Below are positions 1-4,625 of a DNA stretch of 8,199 nucleotides, one piece after another. The position numbers and the translations under genes were made by a program. The notes below the pieces were generated by a model. It was not told the DNA's origin. It saw only the letters and a list, made by a program, of their open reading frames with translations, and ran no database searches. Origin of the DNA: Desulfonatronovibrio sp. (GTDB lineage: Bacteria > Desulfobacterota > Desulfovibrionia > Desulfovibrionales > Desulfonatronovibrionaceae); assembly GCA_003558575.1 (NCBI GenBank), contig PWPY01000133.1:1-8199 (forward strand), read 5' to 3'. How positions within the stretch are numbered: position 1 is the stretch's first letter; each line of letters begins with the position of its first letter.

Positions 1-799
1 CAATTAAACTACTTACCTTTGTTGCCAGTCCTTCCAGACCATCTATATGCAGATCTGAAAAATAAAGTATATTGAAATTATTAAAGTCCTGGGGCAGCGT
101 GGATAACGTGATAGTTTTACGGTTTACAGTGATATCAAGGGCGTTATTCACCCCTCGATCATAGAGCCCTGTGGCCTTGAAGAAGAACTTTATGAATCTG
201 TGGTAATAAAAGGCCTCTTCAAAGTGAAGGAATGGCTGAAAATGTTTGAAGTTTGGCGTACATGAACTGATTTCCTTAAATCTTGTCCTGGCTTTGAGTG
301 ACCGCGGATACCATGGAAATGGTTCTTTTAGCAGGATGCTTTTGTAAAAGATTGAGCCCAGGTATGCTCCGAGACAAAACAGGAAGATCAGAAAACAGGT
401 TCTTATCAGGTTCAATTGAAAATAGGGAGTAAGGACAATAAATGGAAGGGCTCCTTCAAAGAATTGATCCAGAACAGGAAAGTTCCTTCCGCTGGGCTTA
501 CTCAGGCGTCTTTTTATAAAGCTTGAAGTCAGATCACCGGACATGCTTAAAAGTGCGCTGAAAAAGCCGACCCAGATTGGGAGGTGGAACATTATGGATA
601 GGAGGGAGCCGCAGATTAAACTGCCAGCGATCCCGCGCCATGTTTTGTGCGGACCTAAGGCTAATCTCCCATCCTTGAGTCTTTTCCCAAAATCAACCGG
701 CTGATTGAATCTGTCTTCAAGAAAAAAGGCCAGGAGGGGTGGGGTGAAGTTAATCAACCAGAGAAGAAAGAGTATTTTTAAATCAATAAGTATAGTCAT
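1..799 (-). CDS. CDP-archaeol-synthase-like domain fused to metallophosphatase domain (3' end beyond window)
   Basis: An open minus-strand frame runs off the left edge, with 266 residues visible from the ATG at 799-797. Residues 1-160 form a membrane domain with hydrophobic stretches near 8-27, 56-86 and 118-152. It carries DGRLALGPHKTWRG (43-56) and GDLTSSFIKRR (88-98), with a further Asp in VLDQFFEGALP (109-119). These are the hallmarks of the DUF46/CarS family, related to CdsA phosphatidate cytidylyltransferases, which make CDP-activated lipids from CTP. A basic linker (about 160-240) leads to ILYFSDLHIDGLEGL (244-258). Its D-x-H is the first metal-binding motif of calcineurin-like phosphoesterases; the rest of that domain lies outside the window. 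The linkage of a lipid-nucleotide synthase-like domain and a phosphatase suggests membrane lipid metabolism, but this is inference. The start was chosen because family homology begins here. The Shine-Dalgarno sequence is poor, and the frame stays open upstream to 967, so the true start is uncertain. Confidence 0.78.
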   Translation of the reverse strand, partial: MTILIDLKILFLLWLINFTPPLLAFFLEDRFNQPVDFGKRLKDGRLALGPHKTWRGIAGSLICGSLLSIMFHLPIWVGFFSALLSMSGDLTSSFIKRRLSKPSGRNFPVLDQFFEGALPFIVLTPYFQLNLIRTCFLIFLFCLGAYLGSIFYKSILLKEPFPWYPRSLKARTRFKEISSCTPNFKHFQPFLHFEEAFYYHRFIKFFFKATGLYDRGVNNALDITVNRKTITLSTLPQDFNNFNILYFSDLHIDGLEGLATKVSSLI

Positions 800-967
800 G
801 CTCTGGTGATTTAACAGGCCATTGAAAGTTTTTCCAAGTGTTTCCGGGGTGGAAGATTCGTAACCGTGAGCTTTCAGGTTATTCAGGAATATGCCATAAT
901 CTGAGAAAAAAACCGGACCCCGGATCAAGTCCGGGGTGACGATTAAAGTGGGTCCTTCCTTTTTTTG
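800..967 (-). other. In-frame open extension upstream of the CarS-like start; possible gene remnant
   Basis: The minus-strand frame of the CarS-like gene has no stop from 967 (just after the TGA at 970-968) down to 799. The part nearest the gene (about 905-800) reads protein-like, with words such as YGIFLNNLKAHGYES and TPETLGKTFNGLL. The distal part is translated palindromic repeat (VTPDLIRGP). No in-frame ATG or GTG lies in it; the only candidate initiator noticed is a TTG inside the repeat. It could be an N-terminal extension, the stump of an older gene cut by the repeat, or chance. I do not recognise a family. Confidence 0.25.
913..940. repeat. Palindromic intergenic repeat A (GTCACCCCGG type)
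   Basis: Perfect 8-bp inverted repeat ACCCCGGA (917-924) / TCCGGGGT (930-937) around the 5-nt loop TCAAG. Read on the minus strand it begins GTCACCCCGG and ends CCGGGGTCCGG. This matches a type of short palindrome that is dispersed in many bacterial genomes. It is paired with the similar element at 967-993 in the opposite orientation. Confidence 0.65.
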
Positions 968-993
968 TCATTCCGGCGAAAGCCGGAACCCAG
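967..993. repeat. Palindromic intergenic repeat B (GTCATTCCGG type)
   Basis: Perfect 7-bp inverted repeat TTCCGGC (971-977) / GCCGGAA (982-988) closed by a GAAA tetraloop of the GNRA type. It starts with GTCA and ends AACCCAG. It shares the plan GTCAYYCCGG...CCGGRRYCC with repeat A and faces it head to head across 26 bp. The stretch from 994 to the dapL stop at 1143 holds no gene, tRNA or convincing terminator that I can see. Confidence 0.65.
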
Positions 994-1142
994 AAGCAAA
1001 CAGTCTGGCCACTGATGACATAACTCTTCCTTGCTTAACAGTATAAAGAATACAGGAATCAAGATTATAGGTATTCAACAGCCTGCATAGGGATTTCAGT
1101 TTTTTGCTGTGTAATTGTTAGCAAACTATGAGTGCTGTCAGC

Positions 1143-2363
1143 TTACAGGGCCTTTTCAATCCTGTCCATGGCCCGTTCTACATTTTCAAGGTTGTTGAAT
1201 GCGCTTATTCTAATATATCCTTTTCCGCAAAGACCAAATCCCTCACCAGGGGTGCAGATAATTCCGGCTTTATTCAAAAGATCATCAAAAAAGCTCCATG
1301 AATCTTTTTTTCCGTTAATCCAGATGTAAGGAGAGTTTTCCCCTCCAGTGCAGTCAAAGCCCAGGTCATGCATTTTTTCCCTGATGATTCTGGCATTGCC
1401 GAGATAATAATCAATATTAGACTGAACCTGGGTCTTTCCTTCTGGACTATAAACAGCAAAAGCGGCTTTTTGTACTGGATATGAAACTCCATTGAACTTA
1501 GTGGAGTGCCTTCTGTTCCAGAGACTGTGAACATGAACTTCTTTGCCCTGGGAATCATAGGCCCTGCACTCTTTGGGAACAACAGTAAATGCGCATCTTG
1601 TGCCGGTGAAACCTGCTGTCTTTGAAAAACTGCGAAATTCTATAGCCACTTCCTTTGCTCCCTCTATCTCGTAGATACTGCGCGGAATTTCAGAATCACG
1701 CACAAAGGCCTCATAAGCAGCATCATAAAGGATCAGTGCTTTGTTGTCTTTGGCGAACTTTACCCACTGGGTTAACTGGTCCTTGGTTATTGTAGCTCCG
1801 GTGGGATTATTGGGATAACATAGATAAATAAGATCCACTGGTTTTTCAGGCAGTTTGGGAATAAAATTGTTCTCCCGGGTTGATTCCAGATAAACCAGGC
1901 CCTGGTAGCGACCATCCTGAAATTCACCTGTTCTGCCAGCCATTACATTGGTGTCCACATAAACAGGATAAACTGGGTCTGGAACCGCAATTACAGTCTT
2001 GGAATCAAAGATTTCCTGAATATTTCCGGTATCGCACTTGGCACCATCGCTGATGAATATTTCATCAGGTTCAATGGATGCGCCTCTGGACTGAAAATCT
2101 TCTCTGGCAATTGCTTCGCGCAGAAAAGCATAGCCCTGCTCAGGTCCGTAGCCTTTGAATGAGCCTGAAATGGCCATTTCATCCACAGCTTCATGCATGG
2201 CTTTAACGCAGGCAGGAGGCAAAGGAAGAGTAACATCCCCAATGCCGAGCTTAATGATTTCTTTGTCAGGGTTGTCATTTTGAAATTTTTCTATGCGTTT
2301 TGCGATATCAGCAAAAAGATATGAGGATTTCAGTTTGAGAAAATTTTCATTGATCTTGATCAT
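1143..2363 (-). CDS. dapL: LL-diaminopimelate aminotransferase
   Basis: PLP-dependent fold-type I aminotransferase of 406 residues, full length for the family. It converts tetrahydrodipicolinate plus glutamate directly to LL-diaminopimelate in one cytosolic step, supplying lysine and peptidoglycan and bypassing the succinylase or acetylase routes. Visible signatures are [12 protein letters not shown] (39-50), the DapL-typical [10 protein letters not shown] (105-114), CYPNNPTGA (182-190), the cofactor-contacting Asp214 and Tyr217 in LYDAAYEAF, the Schiff-base Lys248 in [12 protein letters not shown], and a carboxylate-binding Arg385 in YIRIS. The ATG is supported by AGGAGA four bases upstream (2368-2373). 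The gene is divergent from the EamA transporter, and a promoter-like sequence lies about 115 bp upstream. No strong terminator follows the stop; the next features are the palindromic repeats. DapL rather than a generic aspartate aminotransferase is favoured by the SDGAKCD motif and overall resemblance. Confidence 0.95.
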   Translation of the reverse strand: MIKINENFLKLKSSYLFADIAKRIEKFQNDNPDKEIIKLGIGDVTLPLPPACVKAMHEAVDEMAISGSFKGYGPEQGYAFLREAIAREDFQSRGASIEPDEIFISDGAKCDTGNIQEIFDSKTVIAVPDPVYPVYVDTNVMAGRTGEFQDGRYQGLVYLESTRENNFIPKLPEKPVDLIYLCYPNNPTGATITKDQLTQWVKFAKDNKALILYDAAYEAFVRDSEIPRSIYEIEGAKEVAIEFRSFSKTAGFTGTRCAFTVVPKECRAYDSQGKEVHVHSLWNRRHSTKFNGVSYPVQKAAFAVYSPEGKTQVQSNIDYYLGNARIIREKMHDLGFDCTGGENSPYIWINGKKDSWSFFDDLLNKAGIICTPGEGFGLCGKGYIRISAFNNLENVERAMDRIEKAL

Positions 2364-2447
2364 GCTATCTCCTGAAGTTTAAATTTTGACGATTAAACAG
2401 CTTCCATCCGGCCCTTTTTTTGAGTTCGGTCCAGATTACAGTAATTG

Positions 2448-2466
2448 AACTGATTGATATTCAGTT
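2448..2466. repeat. Small dyad in the dapL leader
   Basis: AACTGA (2448-2453) and TCAGTT (2461-2466) form a perfect 6-bp inverted repeat around 7 bases. If the dapL promoter at 2477-2505 is right, the dyad falls at the start of the transcript, so it could be an operator or a weak 5' hairpin. A dyad of this size can occur by chance. Confidence 0.25.
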
Positions 2467-2476
2467 ATAACAGGAA

Positions 2477-2505
2477 TTTTTAAGATATTCAGCAGGTGCT
2501 GTCAA
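2477..2505 (-). promoter_or_regulatory. Putative sigma70-type promoter for dapL
   Basis: On the minus strand a perfect TTGACA (2505-2500) is followed after 17 bases by TAAAAA (2482-2477), a 4/6 match to the -10 consensus. It points at dapL and would give a leader of roughly 100 nt. Its -35 box lies 18 bp from the -35 box of the opposing promoter at 2524-2552. Confidence 0.45.
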
Positions 2506-2520
2506 ACGCCGCAGTTATAT

Positions 2521-2544
2521 CCTTTGACAACGGATGTCCAAAGG
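2521..2544. promoter_or_regulatory. Imperfect palindrome over the transporter -35 region; possible operator
   Basis: CCTTTG-ACA (2521-2529) pairs with TGT-C-CAAAGG (2535-2544): nine base pairs with a one-base bulge and a 5-base loop ACGGA. It covers the TTGACA and most of the spacer of the plus-strand promoter. It is not followed by a gene end, so it is unlikely to be a terminator. A binding site for a regulator of the transporter, or of both divergent genes, is an inference. Confidence 0.35.
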
Positions 2545-2552
2545 CATAAAAG
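2524..2552 (+). promoter_or_regulatory. Putative original promoter of the EamA transporter
   Basis: A perfect TTGACA (2524-2529), a 17-base spacer and TAAAAG (2547-2552) form a sigma70-like promoter facing the transporter. Today its predicted start lies about 350 bp from the ATG. Removing the 301-bp inserted element and one 8-bp target copy brings it to roughly 40 bp, a normal leader length, which supports its being the ancestral promoter. Confidence 0.45.
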
Positions 2553-2577
2553 CCCATTTTTCTGATTCATCTACTGC

Positions 2578-2585
2578 TTAATGAC
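2578..2585 (+). repeat. Left copy of 8-bp target-site duplication TTAATGAC
   Basis: TTAATGAC directly abuts the GGTTCT end of the inserted element and is repeated exactly, in the same orientation, at 2887-2894 on its other side. Confidence 0.8.
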
Positions 2586-2886
2586 GGTTCTTAGGCGTTC
2601 TGTAAGGAATTACTGCTCATTATTTTTGTTTGCCCCGCGTTCGGCAGGGAGTTTTCTAATGTCCGCCAAAGGGGGATGCTTGCCCCCTCCGGACTCTTAA
2701 TCGTTTGCTTTGAGTAGCTTTGAAAAGATTTGTTGATTATCATAATATATGCTGAAACAAACTTGAAGTGCGGTCCGGCTTCCCCCTTTTGGCGTACACA
2801 AGAAAACTCACCAGCCTATTGCTCCTGGCTTACAAAAAAAGATGAGCAGTTTAGTTTTAAAAATCCACATGAAACGTCGGAGAACC
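2586..2886. mobile_element. 301-bp MITE-like foldback element with 8-bp target duplication
   Basis: The ends are GGTTCTTAGGCGTT (left) and, read inward on the minus strand, GGTTCTCCGACGTT (right). The inverted similarity continues through ACTGCTCAT (2612-2620, opposite the ATGAGCAGT starting at 2832), GAGTTTTCT (2649-2657 opposite 2801-2809) and CGCCAAA followed by a run of Gs (2664-2675 opposite 2782-2794). It reaches CCGGAC / GTCCGG (2689-2694 / 2773-2778), so nearly the whole element can fold on itself around an AT-rich centre. It is flanked by perfect 8-bp direct repeats TTAATGAC. No transposase or credible ORF lies inside, so it is non-autonomous. GG-starting ends of this kind with an 8-bp duplication are compatible with mobilisation by an ISL3-type transposase, but that is only an inference. 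It sits in the leader of the EamA gene. Confidence 0.85.
2720..2748 (+). promoter_or_regulatory. Possible outward promoter in the centre of the MITE
   Basis: TTGAAA (2720-2725, 5/6 match to -35) is followed after 17 bases by TAATAT (2743-2748, 4/6 match to -10) in the AT-rich core, pointing at the EamA gene. AT-rich DNA produces such matches easily, so this is weak. If active it could replace the promoter displaced by the insertion. Confidence 0.25.
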
Positions 2887-2894
2887 TTAATGAC
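2887..2894 (+). repeat. Right copy of 8-bp target-site duplication TTAATGAC
   Basis: Identical to 2578-2585. It immediately follows the ...GAACC end of the element and immediately precedes the AGGA ribosome binding site (2895-2898) of the EamA gene, so the insertion spared translation signals by one base. Confidence 0.8.
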
Positions 2895-2905
2895 AGGATT
2901 CAGCT

Positions 2906-3811
2906 ATGAAAACACAGGCTCCAGGCATCTTAAAGGCAGATATTCTTCTTTTGTTGACAGCCCTTATCTGGGGGGTGGCTTTTGTGGCTCAACGGGCAGG
3001 AATGGATCATATGGGTCCTTTTATCTACAATGCTGTGCGTTTTGGTCTGGGGGCCCTGACACTCTTGCCGATTATCTGGTATAGAAGACGAAAAAAAATC
3101 ACTGATCATGTTTTTCAGAAGAATGATTCTTCTTACCTTATTAAGGCCGGGATTATTTCCGGGTTGCTGCTTTTTGTCGGAAGCAGTCTGCAGCAGGTGG
3201 GTATTGTCTATACTACAGCCGGCAAAGCAGGTTTTATCACTGGATTGTATGTGGTTATTGTACCGGTCTTAGGTCTTTTGTGGAAACAAAAACCTGGCAG
3301 AGGTGTCTGGATTGGATCAGTCATGGCTGTTTCAGGACTTTACCTGCTCAGTGTCAGTGATGGTTTGAGAATTGAAAAAGGAGATTTTCTTGTACTTTTG
3401 TGTGCTGTGGCTTTTGCCCTGCACGTTCTGGCTATTGGATGGCTGGTAACAAAGGTTTATTGTGTTAAGCTGGCAGCTGCACAATTTCTGGTGACCGCAG
3501 TCATAAGCTTTATAACTGCCCTGATATTCGAAGATATTTCTCTGATCGCCCTTTGGAACGGTGCCATACCAATATTGTATGGTGGTGTAATGTCTGCCGG
3601 GGTTGCATATACTCTTCAGATTGTAGCCCAGCGCCATGCTCCTCCAGGGCACGCGGCAATTCTGTTGAGCCTTGAATCGGTTTTTGCGGTCCTGGCCGGC
3701 TGGATTATTTTAAGTGAAGTAATGGGGGGAAGGGAAATAACAGGCTGTCTGCTCATGTTCGGGGGTATGCTGGCTGCTCAATTATATTCTCAAAAGGTTG
3801 ACAAAGTATAA
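2906..3811 (+). CDS. EamA/DMT-superfamily inner-membrane transporter
   Basis: A 301-residue, very hydrophobic protein with two tandem EamA repeats and about ten predicted membrane helices, the standard size and layout of bacterial drug/metabolite transporters. The first repeat opens with LLLLTALIWGVAFVAQRAG and has the family-typical TTAGKAGFITGLYVVIVPV before the halfway point. The second ends with QRHAPPGHAAILLSLESVFA followed by the LAGWIILSE helix. A basic RRRKK patch after residue 59 suggests a cytoplasmic loop. Members export or import amino acids, nucleotides, polyamines or other small metabolites; the substrate cannot be told here. The ATG is preceded by AGGA at 2895-2898. The gene diverges from dapL, and its leader carries the MITE. 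The next gene starts 47 bp downstream with only a weak hairpin between, so read-through is plausible. Confidence 0.9.
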   Translation: MKTQAPGILKADILLLLTALIWGVAFVAQRAGMDHMGPFIYNAVRFGLGALTLLPIIWYRRRKKITDHVFQKNDSSYLIKAGIISGLLLFVGSSLQQVGIVYTTAGKAGFITGLYVVIVPVLGLLWKQKPGRGVWIGSVMAVSGLYLLSVSDGLRIEKGDFLVLLCAVAFALHVLAIGWLVTKVYCVKLAAAQFLVTAVISFITALIFEDISLIALWNGAIPILYGGVMSAGVAYTLQIVAQRHAPPGHAAILLSLESVFAVLAGWIILSEVMGGREITGCLLMFGGMLAAQLYSQKVDKV

Positions 3812-3858
3812 AAGGGAATTTAGTTATTCTTTTTTCAAATAAGGAGGATTGTTATTTT

Positions 3859-4158
3859 ATGTTTGAATTGACAGATACAGCTAAGACACAATTGGATAAG
3901 TATTTTGAAACCCAGGATAAGTCGCCTATCAGGGTCTATATGGCTGCCGGCTGAGGCGGCCCAAGACTGGCACTTGCTCTGGATGAGCAAAAAGACAATG
4001 ACAACTCTTTTGACATTAAGGGTTTTCAGTTTCTTGTGGATAAAAATCTTATGGATACAGTGGCCCCTATTGAGGTTGACCTTACCGAGGCAGGTTTTGT
4101 AATCAATTCCAGTCTCAAGGTTGATCCAAGCGGTTGTTCATCTTGTACTTCCTGTTAA
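3859..4158 (+). CDS. HesB/IscA-like selenoprotein (TGA codon 32 read as selenocysteine)
   Basis: The reading frame opens at an ATG preceded by a strong AAGGAGGA (3841-3848). It contains one in-frame TGA (3952-3954) and ends at TAA, giving 99 residues. Before the TGA is VYMAAG; straight after it comes GGPRLALALDE. Together these form the AAG-U/C-GGPRL(A/G)LALDE signature of small HesB/IscA-like proteins, in which this position is Cys in ordinary members and selenocysteine in known deltaproteobacterial members. The C-terminus is CSSCTSC (Cys93, Cys96, Cys99), corresponding to the C-terminal cysteines with which IscA-type proteins bind iron or Fe-S clusters. Continuity of family similarity across the TGA argues against a stop or a frameshift. 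A stem-loop at 3974-3990 fits a bacterial SECIS. Likely cytosolic; a metal-binding, Fe-S or redox role is inferred and the exact function is unknown. It follows the EamA gene and precedes a cysteine-rich protein gene. A standard caller would leave only a 31-codon ORF. Confidence 0.9.
3952..3954 (+). other. Selenocysteine codon (in-frame TGA)
   Basis: Codon 32 of the HesB-like gene. The neighbouring codons GGC (Gly31) and GGC GGC CCA (Gly-Gly-Pro) are the conserved family context in which the Cys or Sec is expected. Decoding would need SelA, SelB, SelC and SelD, which lie outside this window. Confidence 0.88.
3974..3990 (+). promoter_or_regulatory. Candidate bacterial SECIS stem-loop
   Basis: TTGCTC (3974-3979) pairs perfectly with GAGCAA (3985-3990) around the 5-base loop TGGAT, within the coding sequence and starting 20 bases after the UGA. 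The apical loop is 25 bases from the UGA and has a G as its second base, consistent with the published bacterial pattern of a short loop, an early G and roughly 16-37 bases from the UGA. A competing fold pairs CCA-A-GA (3961-3966) with TCTGG (3978-3982) and would exclude this one, so which forms is not settled from sequence alone. Confidence 0.6.
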
Positions 4159-4167
4159 ACCTTTAAA

Positions 4168-4230
4168 AAGGGAGTTTTGTTGAGTATCCGTTTTTGTAGA
4201 AAACACGGGATTATTCTCAAGACTCTCCTT
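4168..4230 (+). other. Long imperfect hairpin in the 3' region of the selenoprotein gene
   Basis: AAGGG-AGT (4168-4175) pairs with ACT-C-TCCTT (4222-4230), TTGAG (4180-4184) with CTCAA (4216-4220), and TCC-G (4187-4190) with C-G-GGA (4206-4210), enclosing a 15-base A/T-rich loop. It begins ten bases after the stop codon and is separated from the terminator stem by only 11 bases. It could protect the mRNA 3' end or belong to a small structured RNA; no known RNA family is recognised. Confidence 0.4.
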
Positions 4231-4241
4231 GAACAATTATA

Positions 4242-4280
4242 AAGCGGCCATGTCTCAAGGCGTGGCCGTTTAAATTTTTT
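4242..4280 (+). terminator. Rho-independent terminator after the selenoprotein gene
   Basis: AAGCGGCCATG (4242-4252) and CGTGGCCGTTT (4261-4271) form an 11-bp GC-rich stem with two G-U wobbles and the 8-base loop TCTCAAGG. A T6 tract follows at 4275-4280. It ends the upstream transcript 14 bases before the next ATG, implying that the PxxKW gene is read by leakage or from a promoter inside 4159-4240. Confidence 0.8.
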
Positions 4281-4294
4281 GTGAGGTAATTATA

Positions 4295-4585
4295 ATGAAA
4301 TGCGTTACAATTAAAAAAGGTGTTGATTGCGCCTTTATGGTTTCTGAGGGTTGCTCATACAAGGGTGGGCAATGTTACCCTGTAGTTGAGAAGTGCGAAG
4401 GATGTGAAAGAACAAGTGAGTTTGATGGAAAGGTTTACTGCAACAGCTACCCTGAGCCTGAAGCAAAATGGGACCATGGAGCATGTAACTTTGCAACACA
4501 TATCCAGGCGGTAGTAGACAAGGCTGGTAAGGTCAAAGTCAACCCCCTTAAGGCCTCCAAGAGAGCTGCAAAGGGTCGCAAGTAG
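4295..4585 (+). CDS. PxxKW-family cysteine-rich protein
   Basis: A 96-residue protein with eight cysteines, at positions 3, 12, 20, 27, 34, 37, 49 and 64. It includes a CEGC motif (34-37) and PEAKW (55-59), the motif that names the PxxKW family of small cysteine-rich proteins from Deltaproteobacteria. The cysteines end at 64; a short Lys/Arg-rich tail (KASKRAAKGRK, 86-96) follows. No signal peptide or membrane helix is seen, so it is probably cytosolic. The spacing of the cysteines suggests metal or Fe-S binding, but the family's function is unknown to me. The start has GAGG (4283-4286) eight bases upstream. It lies between the selenoprotein terminator and an M20 hydrolase gene 40 bp downstream; the gap is T-rich and has no clear hairpin. 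Confidence 0.88.
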   Translation: MKCVTIKKGVDCAFMVSEGCSYKGGQCYPVVEKCEGCERTSEFDGKVYCNSYPEPEAKWDHGACNFATHIQAVVDKAGKVKVNPLKASKRAAKGRK

Positions 4586-4625
4586 ACTGACTTCCTTTTT
4601 TTGTTTTTAGTGGTACAGGGGTTTT

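Noticed and set aside
1048..1076. GAATAC...GTATTC dyad downstream of dapL
   Set aside because: Six pairs around a 17-base loop without a T-tract; not a convincing terminator or regulatory site.
2842..3084. 80-codon plus-strand ORF overlapping the MITE right arm and the start of the EamA gene
   Set aside because: It overlaps the well-supported transporter frame and begins inside the mobile element. Its translation has no family resemblance, so it is a frame shadow.
3332..3652. 106-codon antisense ORF over the EamA gene
   Set aside because: It lies opposite a conserved membrane-protein frame, with no ribosome binding site or recognisable motif.
3811..3834. Possible terminator after the EamA gene (AAAGGGAAT / ATTCTTTTTT)
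   Set aside because: The stem has only four Watson-Crick pairs, then G-U and A-U pairs, with no GC-rich core. It is too weak to call and does not rule out read-through into the selenoprotein gene.
3952..3954. Interpreting the TGA as a true stop or pseudogene mutation
   Set aside because: Family signature continues without shift on both sides, the codon sits at the known Cys/Sec position, the ribosome binding site is intact and a SECIS-like stem follows.
3905..4102. 65-codon ORF overlapping the selenoprotein gene in another frame
   Set aside because: Low-complexity translation without homology; the in-frame Sec reading gives a clear HesB-like protein over the same bases.
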